Shown in pieces: positions 20,957 to 29,171 of a DNA stretch of 64,000 nt (position 1 is the stretch's first letter; each line of letters begins with the position of its first letter). Source of the DNA: Nostoc sp. S13 (GTDB lineage: Bacteria; Cyanobacteriota; Cyanobacteriia; Cyanobacteriales; Nostocaceae); contig NZ_JAQYWQ010000008.1 in assembly GCF_029379315.1 (NCBI RefSeq), positions 1 to 64,000 on the forward strand. The letters run 5' to 3'. The translations under genes and the position numbers were made by a program. The notes under the pieces are model-generated. The model was given only the letters and a program-made list of their open reading frames with translations. It made no database searches and was not told the origin of the DNA.

Positions 20957-21600
20957 TAGCTTCTAACCTCTAATACCTTGACGATAAAGCTGCTTCCCGT
21001 ACGCTTGCTTGGCGTTCATAGTAATTTCCTGTATTTTGTCAGATAAATTAAAAATTTTAACAGCACTTCCGCATTTCAACGTAATTCTGTCATACTAGAC
21101 ACAGGTTGGCAAAGCATCAAATTTGCTCCACTCCTTACTACACGGTTTTCTCTTCAGCATTAACAAATATTTGACCATTCGATTTTGGACTTCGACTTCT
21201 CTCGGAGACGCTCTACGAACGCTTAGTCGAACGATTTTGGAATTATCGCCACGACTGGAAGTCGCTTGAACTGAGACTTTTTTGTTTTTGGTCAGTTTTA
21301 ATTTCCATCAATTATTTGCCAATGAGATTTTTACTTTTAAATAAATCTCACTCCAAATAACTATTTATTGTTTTGCTACCAATAGTAATTGTCAAAGACT
21401 TGCAGATGGGTGCGCGTAGGCGCAAACTGACTTCTTGCCAGACATCGCCACAAAATTGTCTGACTTGCGAAACTAGCTGGAAATTCGTGTGGAATGTAAC
21501 TTGTGTGACAGTTTACATCTCTAAATAGAGATTAAAGTATCTTTCTGTGGAAATTCCAAGTTACGCTATCCCCTGTACAACATTCTAAATGAATGAGTAG
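20957..21600. other. Non-coding region between EamA fusion and phosphate permease genes
   Basis: About 640 bp. It includes a CTTCTCTCGGAGACGCTCTACGAACGC block near 21195-21225, related to the short repeats near 230 and 53,270. The EamA-proximal part should hold that gene's promoter. I see no gene or structured RNA. Confidence 0.45.
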
Positions 21601-21634
21601 CAATTCTGCAAAAACACGCTTTTTTGCAGAATTG
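21601..21634. terminator. Perfect 14-bp hairpin downstream of the phosphate permease gene
   Basis: CAATTCTGCAAAAA at 21601-21614 and TTTTTGCAGAATTG at 21621-21634 form a perfect 14-bp stem with a six-base loop. It lies 64 bp past the stop codon (at 21698) of the minus-strand permease gene, and the T/A runs make it a plausible bidirectional intrinsic terminator. Confidence 0.6.
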
Positions 21635-21697
21635 CAGTCTAGGTTTTACTTTGAGTAAATGCAGTAGAGAAAAAAGTTAGGAAAATATTAATAATTC

Positions 21698-22996
21698 TTA
21701 GAAGAATAAAATCCGGGCGATGCTAAAGATGGCAGCGCTAAGGATAGCACTCACGGGGATTGTAATTAGCCATGCGGCGGCAATGCCTTTTAGTGTTTGG
21801 AACTTAATCGACTTGATATTTTGCACTAGTCCAATACCCACTACACCACCGACGAGAGCGTGGGAGGTGGAGACTGGTAAACCTAGCCGAGAGGCGATGA
21901 GGATGGTAGTAGCAGTAGCCAGTTCGGCACAAAATCCACTACTAGGTTGCAAGGAAATAATGTTTTCGCCAATAGTGGCGATGACTTTTTTACCCCAGAC
22001 AGCTAAACCACCAACAATACCAGCACCACCAAGGATTAAAATCCAAATGGGGATAGTGATACCATCTATAGGTACGCTACCAGTGCGATTGATGTAAACG
22101 ATCGCAGCTAAAGGAGCGATCGCATTTCCCACATCATTAGAACCATGAGCAAAGGCTACAAAGCAAGCACTCAGCAGTTGGAATCGACCGAATAATCTTT
22201 CTACGGGATTGGGCATGGGGCATGGGGCATGGGGCATGGGGGATTGGGTAGACTCTTCTGTTTGCCCGGTTGTCCCCTTGTCTCCCAATTGTCGCCAACT
22301 AATGATTGTGAGTCCAACTGCTGCTACTGCACCGGTTAACAGTGGAATGTCGTAAGCAGGGATTGTAAAACCAAGCTCAATTACAAAATTGGTTAGCGGT
22401 TCAGTCAGCGATGGTAATACAATGACTCCGAATACACCTAGCAGTAGAGTACTCAACCAGGGAATCCATTCTTGTAACTGCACTACTTGATTGGGTTGAT
22501 CCAAAATCCAGTGCTTGATTTGACTGTAGAATAAAGCAGCGATCGCACCACTAATTAATGGCGTTAAAATCCAGCCAATGGTGATTAAGCCAATTGATGA
22601 CCAATCAATTGCATCTACTCCCAAAGCTACCCAACTAAATCCAGCGATCGCACCAACAACCGCATGAGAAGAGGATACAGGTAAACCGCGTGATGTGGCA
22701 ATTTGCAACCACACACCACACGATATTAGTACCGTTACCATCCCAACAACGAATATTTGGGGTGTAGCGGCGAATAAGGCGGGATTAGCAATTTTCGTCG
22801 CTAGGGTTTCCGTTACCTGATGTCCAAATAATACAGCACCCGTAAACTCTAATACCCCAGCAATAATAAGTGCCTGTTTGAGGGTGACAGCTTTGGAACC
22901 TACAGAGGTTCCCATTGCGTTAGCAACATCGTTTGCTCCGAGATTCCAGGCGACGTAGAAAGCTAGTAGAGCGACTGCAACTTGAGTAATAAGCAT
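21698..22996 (-). CDS. PiT-family inorganic phosphate transporter
   Basis: Low-affinity phosphate (or sulfate) permease of the inner membrane, driven by H+ or Na+. The 432-residue protein has about ten hydrophobic segments and two copies of the family signature: GANDVANAMGTSVGSKAVT near residue 20 and HGSNDVGNAIAPLAAI near residue 285, plus SSHAVVGA and STSHALVGG. The central cytoplasmic loop (about residues 249-265) contains QSPMPHAPCPMPNPVE, which is a translated run of the GGGCATG short repeat found between genes elsewhere. The repeat insertion keeps the frame. No pho regulon genes lie nearby. Confidence 0.92.
   Translation of the reverse strand: MLITQVAVALLAFYVAWNLGANDVANAMGTSVGSKAVTLKQALIIAGVLEFTGAVLFGHQVTETLATKIANPALFAATPQIFVVGMVTVLISCGVWLQIATSRGLPVSSSHAVVGAIAGFSWVALGVDAIDWSSIGLITIGWILTPLISGAIAALFYSQIKHWILDQPNQVVQLQEWIPWLSTLLLGVFGVIVLPSLTEPLTNFVIELGFTIPAYDIPLLTGAVAAVGLTIISWRQLGDKGTTGQTEESTQSPMPHAPCPMPNPVERLFGRFQLLSACFVAFAHGSNDVGNAIAPLAAIVYINRTGSVPIDGITIPIWILILGGAGIVGGLAVWGKKVIATIGENIISLQPSSGFCAELATATTILIASRLGLPVSTSHALVGGVVGIGLVQNIKSIKFQTLKGIAAAWLITIPVSAILSAAIFSIARILFF
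22203..22250. repeat. GGGCATG short-repeat tract inside the permease gene
   Basis: About six heptamer units of GGGCATGG/GGCATTG type interrupt the coding sequence, encoding the PMPHAPCPMPN loop. The same unit forms the intergenic tracts at 190-297 and 35203-35248. Its in-frame presence shows either insertion into, or expansion within, a tolerant loop. Confidence 0.75.
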
Positions 22997-23067
22997 TTTT
23001 TTAGGCTGATGGGGAAGCAGGGAAAGAAGGGGGAGAAAAATTGCTTCCTCATGCCCCTCATCTCTTT

Positions 23068-24114
23068 TTACGGATAAATTAAGATTTTATAAGTATCCGG
23101 TGTGGGTGCGATCGCAACTTCCACAGCTGCTGATAAATCTTTTAATGAATAGCGATCGCTAATTAACGCTTTTACATCAATCTGCTGATTAAATACAATA
23201 TCAGTTGATAGATTCTGAAGCCGATAAGATGAGCTATAACTGCCGATCAAATCAATTTCCCGACGGTAGAGGATGTTAGGGTTGATGGGAATTTCTACCT
23301 CATCAGGGAATTCCGCGAAAAACAAGATTTTGCCACCTTTGCGGGTACAATCAAGTGCTTGAAAGAAGGCTTTCTCACTAGGAACAGCCAGCAAAGTAAC
23401 ATCAACGCCTAATCCACCAGTCAGAGTATGAATTTTGGCGGCTAAATCGGGATCACGAGCATCAAAAGCCGCCTCTGCACCCACACTCAAAGCTTTTTCA
23501 ATTCTAGAGGGTAGTAAATCGGTAGCGATCGCTTTTGCTCCGAAATACTTCACCAACATGATAAACATTAACCCAATTGGCCCAGCACCAGTAACTAACA
23601 CAGTTTGTCCTGGGGCAATTTGAGCTTTTTTTACCGCTTTCAAACAGCAGTTAGTCGGTTCTACAAAACTCGCTTCTTCAAAACTGATGTTATCAGGGAT
23701 GGGAATTAGCCCACCATTTTCCACAATATGACCCGGAACTTTGACATAATCAGCAAAACCGCCGCCACTGGCGTTAAAGCCTGCGGTAGTGGAGATGTTT
23801 TTGTAGACATCGCACATGGAGAAATTATCATTTAGGCAGTAGGCGCAACGCATACAGGGGATGTGGTGCATTACCGCTACCCGTTGTCCAACTTGCCAAC
23901 CTTTGACATTATTACCTACGGCTGCGATCGTGCCGGCAGTTTCATGTCCAAAAATGCGCGGCGGTTCATACAGTGGATAACGAATTTTTTTAATATCTGA
24001 CTGACACAACCCCACAACCCGCACCTGTACCAGCACTTCATCTGGTTCTAGGGTTGGAACTGGGATATCTTCGTAAGACAGTTGATTGACGCCTCTAAAT
24101 ACTTGTGCTTTCAC
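23068..24114 (-). CDS. Zinc-dependent medium-chain dehydrogenase
   Basis: 348-residue alcohol/polyol dehydrogenase of the MDR superfamily (sorbitol/threonine dehydrogenase group). Catalytic zinc ligands are likely Cys in LCQSD and His-Glu in FGHE, the structural zinc site is CMRCAYCLNDNFSMC, and VTGAGPIGLM is the NAD(P)-binding loop. Start is GTG at 24114, giving MKAQVFRGVNQLSYEDIPVP. The substrate cannot be assigned by eye. It lies downstream of the phosphate permease's neighbourhood in the same direction with about 70 bp separation, but no functional link is obvious. Confidence 0.88.
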   Translation of the reverse strand: MKAQVFRGVNQLSYEDIPVPTLEPDEVLVQVRVVGLCQSDIKKIRYPLYEPPRIFGHETAGTIAAVGNNVKGWQVGQRVAVMHHIPCMRCAYCLNDNFSMCDVYKNISTTAGFNASGGGFADYVKVPGHIVENGGLIPIPDNISFEEASFVEPTNCCLKAVKKAQIAPGQTVLVTGAGPIGLMFIMLVKYFGAKAIATDLLPSRIEKALSVGAEAAFDARDPDLAAKIHTLTGGLGVDVTLLAVPSEKAFFQALDCTRKGGKILFFAEFPDEVEIPINPNILYRREIDLIGSYSSSYRLQNLSTDIVFNQQIDVKALISDRYSLKDLSAAVEVAIAPTPDTYKILIYP

Positions 24115-24172
24115 GTTAGTTTTTCACCGCTCAACGATACTAGATGTAACATTAGCAGTCAACGTTAGGCTA

Positions 24173-25012
24173 TCAGATTTGAGATTTCTGTGTTTTAGTT
24201 TGTCCTAGTTCTTGTTCTAAGCTTTGTTCAAATATTTGGAATGCCTTAATGTCCTGTGATAAAAGACTTCCCTGAATTTTCCCATTCTCAACTCGCAGGA
24301 TTTCCCCTCGGTTGTCTTTAGCCGTAATTGTTAAAATTCCCGCTTTTTGCCAAAGTCGATACTGTTCACCCTCAAGGTATCGACCACCCTTTGGTGCTAT
24401 TCTTGCAAACTTACTCTTCAAGGTTGTTTTGGCAATTTGCACGATTACATTAGAATATTCATGGAAGCGAATGCTACCAGCAAATTTTGTAACATTATTC
24501 TTTTTTTCTAACTTATCCAGCAATTCAACAACGGTCAGCGGAGGATTCTTGAGATCCCCTGATTGCTGCCGAATTACTTCAATCATTTTTCCTGGAAATT
24601 GCTCATTAAGATAAACCAAAAAATCATCTGGATGCCAAGCCTCAATATCCCAAGGCTTTAAAGCCTCTGCTGGAAAGTCATCTAGGTCAGCAGTAACAAT
24701 TACCTCTGCCTTGGCAACTACAGCAGCGGCGACAACATGGTGATCGCCTGGATGATTTGTCATTGATGCAACTAGCTGTTCTGGTACTTCCACTATTGCT
24801 TCAGGAAAATGCATCTTGAGCATTTCTTGAAAGCGTGCTGCCTTGGCATCTGTCATCTTTCCGTTCTTTACAAGGTTGCGAGTAGCACCTTCTAGAATTT
24901 CTTGTGAAAAATGAATTTGGTAAAGTTCTGCCTCAGCAGCACGGAATAAAGTATCACACAGAGGCATGGGGTAGATAACGCAGGAGTCCAGAACAACAGA
25001 GAAAGAAAGCAT
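24173..25012 (-). CDS. PIN-domain protein (probable toxin) with C-terminal extension
   Basis: Probable ribonuclease toxin of a type II toxin-antitoxin pair. The PIN fold is seen in residues 1-140: VVLDSCVIYPMPL (first acidic residue Asp8), the central Glu region EILEGATRNLV, and the later acidic residues in HPGDHHVVAAAVVAKAEVIVTADLDDFP. At 279 residues it is clearly longer than a plain PIN toxin (about 130-190). The extra C-terminal part (about 190-279, FHEYSNVIVQIAKTTLKSKF to the end) is unrecognised. The gene starts four bases after the antitoxin stop codon, so the two are translated together. Confidence 0.78.
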   Translation of the reverse strand: MLSFSVVLDSCVIYPMPLCDTLFRAAEAELYQIHFSQEILEGATRNLVKNGKMTDAKAARFQEMLKMHFPEAIVEVPEQLVASMTNHPGDHHVVAAAVVAKAEVIVTADLDDFPAEALKPWDIEAWHPDDFLVYLNEQFPGKMIEVIRQQSGDLKNPPLTVVELLDKLEKKNNVTKFAGSIRFHEYSNVIVQIAKTTLKSKFARIAPKGGRYLEGEQYRLWQKAGILTITAKDNRGEILRVENGKIQGSLLSQDIKAFQIFEQSLEQELGQTKTQKSQI

Positions 25013-25016
25013 CTTA

Positions 25017-25484
25017 TTAGTCTAATTTGCTACTCTCCTCATCATAGAACCCCTCATCTTGCAGAAATTGAGTCAATTCCTTCAAACCTTCTCGGCGCTT
25101 GGTGTCCCGCTGTTGTTTATATTTCATTAAATCATCAAAACGAACCCGGCGATGTGAACCCACCTTGATATAATCAATGTCGCCTTGTTTTAATAACTTG
25201 ATCAAGTAAGGACGTGATACATTAAGGAGTTCAGCCGCTTGTTGTGTCGTCAGTTCCTGTTGTTGAGGAATTATAGATATAGCTTTACCTGATGCCATTG
25301 CATGGACAACTTGAAGCAACATCTGATAAATCGGCTCAGGAATGTTAATTTTTTCTCCGTTAGCTCCTACCAGTTTCGCCTGAAAATCTTTAACGCTCAG
25401 TATGCGATCCAGTTCTTTGATAGATTGAGCTTCTAACTGTGGAGATATTACAGAATCTAAAGACATGTTCTGTCTTAACATCAT
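25017..25484 (-). CDS. HTH excisionase-family antitoxin
   Basis: 155-residue DNA-binding protein. The MerR/excisionase-type helix-turn-helix is clear at about residues 78-125: ELTTQQAAELLNVSRPYLIKLLKQGDIDYIKVGSHRRVRFDDLMKYK. An N-terminal region (about 1-75) probably contributes dimerisation or toxin contact. It directly precedes the PIN gene, and HTH-PIN pairs of this type are known toxin-antitoxin modules where the first protein represses the operon. Two adjacent ATG codons (25484, 25481) and a later one (25466) are possible starts. Confidence 0.8.
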   Translation of the reverse strand: MMLRQNMSLDSVISPQLEAQSIKELDRILSVKDFQAKLVGANGEKINIPEPIYQMLLQVVHAMASGKAISIIPQQQELTTQQAAELLNVSRPYLIKLLKQGDIDYIKVGSHRRVRFDDLMKYKQQRDTKRREGLKELTQFLQDEGFYDEESSKLD

Positions 25485-25662
25485 ATTAGTCTCCTACTAT
25501 GTTGCAGGCTTTGTCATTAGCAATGCAATTTACACTGACAATTTTATTCACTATCTTAATCATACACACTACATAAACGAAATATCCGAAAAAAAAATAA
25601 ATTATCTTGTCTGAGTCCAAGCTATCTGGAGAAAATATGTCGAAAACTCAAGAGGTTAAGCA

Positions 25663-25776
25663 ATGGTTGATCATACATATACATCTGATGTCTTAGCTGT
25701 CGGTGGAGGAACCGGAGGAACTGCGGCTGCTATCCAAGCGGCACAACGGGGAGCCAAAACTATTCTGGTGAGATAG
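25663..25776 (+). pseudogene. 5' stub of an FAD-dependent oxidoreductase gene
   Basis: A 37-codon reading frame starts at ATG 25663 and ends at TAG 25774-25776. Its product has the FAD/NAD-binding beta-alpha-beta start of a flavoprotein: VLAVGGGTGGTAAAIQAAQR-G-AKTILV. An SD-like AGAGG lies upstream. The similarity ends at the stop, and what follows is unrelated DNA including a hairpin-type repeat. It is the first 37 codons of a larger gene whose rest is deleted. Confidence 0.75.
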
Positions 25777-25806
25777 TGTAGTAATGTGTCAAGTTTAATT
25801 TGATCG

Positions 25807-25849
25807 GTTCGTAGTTGGCGCTGTCTTCACTAAAGCGCAAACTACGAAC
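25807..25849. repeat. Inverted repeat GTTCGTAGTTGGCGC
   Basis: GTTCGTAGTTGGCGC at 25807-25821 pairs with GCGCAAACTACGAAC at 25835-25849 with one or two mismatches, around a 13-base loop. It follows the flavoprotein stub directly, so it may mark the deletion or insertion point. I recall similar repeats from Nostoc intergenic DNA. Confidence 0.6.
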
Positions 25850-25967
25850 AATCCGCACCCCTCAATTATTTATTGACAGACTACTAGGGTGTGTTACGGC
25901 TTTCGGAACGCTGTTAACGCTGTATTATTTTTGAATATTTTCTCAGATTTTCTCCAAGACGCCAGCA

Positions 25968-26471
25968 ATGACTATTCGCCATGCGACTGAAACTGACTTG
26001 CCTGCAATTGTGGTAATTTATAATGCTGCAATTCCTAGCTGCATGGCAACTGCTGATTTAGAGCCAGTATCTGTGGAAAGTCGCCTTTCTTGGTTTAAGG
26101 AGCGATCGCCTTCACAACGCCCAATTTGGGTAATCGAAGTAGAGGGAGTAATTGCTGGATGGCTGAGTTTTCAATCCTTTTATGGGCGGCCCGCCTATAG
26201 TACGACTGCCGAAATTAGTATTTACATAGCCCCTAGCTTTCATCGGTGTGGTTTGGGACGACAATTATTAGCACAAGCAATTAGCGAAAGTCCTAGTTTG
26301 GGTTTAAAGACCCTAGTTTGCTTCATTTTTGGCCACAATCAACCCAGTTTAAAACTTTTTGAAACATTTGGTTTTCAACATTGGGGACATTTACCTAAAG
26401 TTGCCGAAATTGACAGCGTTGAACGGGACTTAGTAATCATGGGACTCCGAATTAATAAACCTGTTGTTTAA
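25968..26471 (+). CDS. GNAT-family N-acetyltransferase (phosphinothricin acetyltransferase-like)
   Basis: 167-residue acetyl-CoA-dependent N-acetyltransferase. The start MTIRHATETDLPAIVVIYNAAI and the middle WLSFQSFYGRPAYSTTAEISIYIAPSFHRCGLGRQLL (acetyl-CoA-binding motif RCGLGRQLL at about residues 97-105) are typical of the PAT/YncA group, as is FGFQHWGHLPKVAEID near the end. The ATG at 25968 is the natural start. Family members acetylate amino-acid-like substrates; the actual substrate is unknown. Confidence 0.88.
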   Translation: MTIRHATETDLPAIVVIYNAAIPSCMATADLEPVSVESRLSWFKERSPSQRPIWVIEVEGVIAGWLSFQSFYGRPAYSTTAEISIYIAPSFHRCGLGRQLLAQAISESPSLGLKTLVCFIFGHNQPSLKLFETFGFQHWGHLPKVAEIDSVERDLVIMGLRINKPVV

Positions 26472-26661
26472 GCTGCTCTACTTAGTCAGAATACAAACCT
26501 AAAAAGGGACAGAGCAACTAAATTTAATTTATGGGGTATTCTGAATTCTGAATTCTGACCGAAAACGAAAAGGGTACAAGCCCCTAAATTGATTTATGGG
26601 GATTATTAATTTTTAATTTTTAATTTTTAATTCCCCGAAGGGGTTGACTCCTGAATTCTTC

Positions 26662-28125
26662 TTAACAATGCTGCAACTGTGTTAACAACACAACAATTTC
26701 ATCAATTGCCTGCCGTACAACTGTTGTCGGTTGTTCCGATTGATTCACGATAATACTAAAAACCAACGGCTCATATTTAGGCGCATTCAGATATCCAGAT
26801 AGAGAAACTACACCTGTTAATGTACCTGTTTTTGCTTGGACAATGCCCTCAGCAGATGTATTTTGAAAGCGGCCTTTCAAGGTTCCACTTTTACCCGCTA
26901 CAGGTAAAGATGCGCGATATATATATGCTGTTGGTGTTCTTGCTATTCCTCGCAAAGTTTGTACAAAAGCTTCTGGTGTCACTAAGTCACGACGTGATAA
27001 ACCCGAACCATCCACTAAAACATAATTGGCTGGATTAACTCCCAATTGAGTTAAACTCGCTTTCACAACTTCCAAACCTACATCAGCGCTAGTTTGATTT
27101 TTGACTCTGAGTTTTTTCACAGCTAATGCTCTCAAGATTGCTTCAGCATAAAGATTATTACTATTCTGAAGAGTTTCCATTAATAATTCAGATAAAGGTG
27201 GCGACTCTACAAATGCTATTTCCTTTTGATTAAGACCACCACTTACTACTAATGTTTGCCCCAAGGTAATTTTTTGTGTTGCCAAAGCACTACGGAAGCG
27301 CCGTAAGAAGTAATAATTAGGGTCAACTACAGGTAAATCTATTAAAGACGGTTCAGAATTTGTTGTCAGTTGTCCTTGAATTCGTAATACTGTTCCTGAT
27401 AATTCGTGGGTAACGTTGACGTAGATTGGTTGATTTTGGGCAACGGTTACTGACTGATTAATTATCCGCCATTGTTTCGCCTCGCCAGCATCAATCCATA
27501 GCACTTGTAAAGATTTACCTACAGCCTGCGGTACAAGTTTTAAGCTAAAAATATTTTGATTCAGAATAAAGCTGCTGACTGGTGCGCCATAGTCTGACTG
27601 CACATCTTCCCATTGCCAGGTGGGGTTAACAATATCCCCTTGAATATAACTATCATCAGCTATCAATCGCTGAATTTGAGTAATACCTTTCTGTTTTAAT
27701 TGCTGTGCTAATATTTGCAGTTGAGTATCACTTAAACTGGGATCTCCCCTACCCACAACACGTAAAACACCATTGCCATTCTGATAAATTGAGGTGCGAA
27801 TCCGAAAATTAGCACCCAACTGCTGCAATGCAGCTGCTGTTGTCAGCAACTTCAGGTTAGACGCGGGAGTAAAATATTTCTGAGCATCCCGACTGTAAAG
27901 AGTTTGCCCGGTTGACAGGGGTTGCACCAAAATTCCCCAGCGCCCCCGACTGAATAAGGGACGATTGATTACAGCATCTATAGCTGTTCCCAGTTGGGTA
28001 GAGCAAATTGATTTTGTGGTAGTTGTTGGTGCAACTGGGGTTTGTGCTTTAGCTGCTGGCTGGGTAAGACCAATTTGAGTACCCAGAAACAGCAGCATCA
28101 AGCTAAAAGAAATTTTTTTGGTCAT
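26662..28125 (-). CDS. dacB: D-alanyl-D-alanine carboxypeptidase/endopeptidase (PBP4, DacB-type)
   Basis: Periplasmic low-molecular-weight penicillin-binding protein that trims or cleaves peptidoglycan cross-links. A signal peptide covers about residues 1-27 (ISFSLMLLFLGTQIGL, then KAQ). The three active-site motifs are present: SNLK (residues 89-92), SNN in QNSNNLYAE and KSGT in AGKSGTLKGR. The 487-residue length fits class C PBPs with the inserted domains between the first two motifs. I use the ATG at 28125; a GTG one codon earlier is possible. It is preceded on the same strand by the TerB-like gene. Confidence 0.92.
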   Translation of the reverse strand: MTKKISFSLMLLFLGTQIGLTQPAAKAQTPVAPTTTTKSICSTQLGTAIDAVINRPLFSRGRWGILVQPLSTGQTLYSRDAQKYFTPASNLKLLTTAAALQQLGANFRIRTSIYQNGNGVLRVVGRGDPSLSDTQLQILAQQLKQKGITQIQRLIADDSYIQGDIVNPTWQWEDVQSDYGAPVSSFILNQNIFSLKLVPQAVGKSLQVLWIDAGEAKQWRIINQSVTVAQNQPIYVNVTHELSGTVLRIQGQLTTNSEPSLIDLPVVDPNYYFLRRFRSALATQKITLGQTLVVSGGLNQKEIAFVESPPLSELLMETLQNSNNLYAEAILRALAVKKLRVKNQTSADVGLEVVKASLTQLGVNPANYVLVDGSGLSRRDLVTPEAFVQTLRGIARTPTAYIYRASLPVAGKSGTLKGRFQNTSAEGIVQAKTGTLTGVVSLSGYLNAPKYEPLVFSIIVNQSEQPTTVVRQAIDEIVVLLTQLQHC

Positions 28126-28197
28126 CACATAGTTATTAAAACTACTTGATAATACCTTGGTGTGGCATTTTTTTAACGTCAGTTCGACAGGAGGAAA

Positions 28198-28716
28198 TTA
28201 ACGCTTTGCTTTTCCTTTTCCTTTTTCTTCTTCCTCTTCTTCTTCCTCTTCCTCCTCTTCTTCGTCGTCTTCCTCGTCTGCCCCGAATACTTCGTCTATA
28301 AGTTCTTGTGCTCGCTTATCTGAAATTTTCAAGGCTTCCTGAAGCTCAGAGATATAATCCTGTTCTGCTTCCGGTACTTCCTCATCAATCCCGACCACTA
28401 AGATAGCGGTGATGTATGCAGCTTCTCGATAATCTTTATTCGGTAAGGATTCGATCGCCTGCTTGATTAGAACTTCAGCTTCTTCTTCTTCTAGTAAGCT
28501 GAGGACTTTCTCGGTCAATTCTTCATAGTCTTCATCAGAGAAATCTTCAAATTGGGAAACGGCACCCAGCATTTCACTCAAACCGTATTGTTCTTCTATG
28601 GTTATACCTTCACCATCAGCAGCTGCGGAAAAAATTCCAATAACTGCGATCGCAACTTCTGGTTCTAGAGCAACTGAATTAGCGCTACGGCCTTTGGGCA
28701 ACTTGCGTTTAGACAT
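28198..28716 (-). CDS. TerB-like protein with poly-Glu tail
   Basis: 172-residue soluble acidic protein. Residues about 18-140 read as an all-helical TerB-type domain (AIAVIGIFSAAADGEGITIEE, then ITAILVVGIDEEVPEAEQDYI, with Asp/Glu where TerB proteins bind metal). The tail is a run of Asp/Glu (about 150-164) followed by basic KGKGKAKR. The function is unknown; TerB domains are linked to tellurite resistance and stress signalling in other bacteria, but no ter genes lie near. Assignment to TerB is by resemblance only. Confidence 0.6.
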   Translation of the reverse strand: MSKRKLPKGRSANSVALEPEVAIAVIGIFSAAADGEGITIEEQYGLSEMLGAVSQFEDFSDEDYEELTEKVLSLLEEEEAEVLIKQAIESLPNKDYREAAYITAILVVGIDEEVPEAEQDYISELQEALKISDKRAQELIDEVFGADEEDDEEEEEEEEEEEEEKGKGKAKR

Positions 28717-28970
28717 AATTATCCTTTAAAGGTTACGTGATATTTCAGGAAGTAATGCGTTGTGATCTATAATGCTTCCTCGATTTATGATTCCCAAAAG
28801 AATGGGGAAAAATACATTGAGATAAATATTTATTTTCATGAAAAATACGCAGAGAATATATTATCTGCGTATAAAAAGAGTTAAGTTGCCTTGAGCGATC
28901 GAGATTTTTAGTACTTGTATACGCCACCGCAACCTAAAGGGAGAGGTAGGGAAGGCTGTATTGGACTCAA

Positions 28971-29169
28971 TGTACAGTGACTTTTTATTTGTCGCTTTAC
29001 CAAATTAGTGTCATCGAGGGTGTGGAGCTTGAATTGTGTAGCGTTAAGCTTAGAACCAGCAGAGAGAACTTACAAATTGTATCAATACAAATTGTTACAA
29101 GCCTAACGTGGTAAGGCTTAACTTGATGACACGAATTTGTTTCAACGCCATTTAATTTGTCACTGTACA
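28971..29169. mobile_element. 199-bp element with Tn7-like/CAST-type ends, copy 1
   Basis: Starts TGTACAGTGAC and ends GTCACTGTACA, an 11-bp perfect terminal inverted repeat. Inside the left end TGTCG and ATTAGTGTCAT follow at spacings close to those I recall for the left end of the Scytonema type V-K CAST (TGTACAGTGAC, eight bases, TGTCG, then ATTAATGTCAT). The right end, read inward, shows AAATTAAATGGCG and TCGTGTCATC, again TnsB-site-like. There is no coding capacity. The second copy is 30382-30580 in direct orientation. No five-base target duplication is evident (CTCAA left, AAATG right). Confidence 0.7.
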
Positions 29170-29171
29170 AA

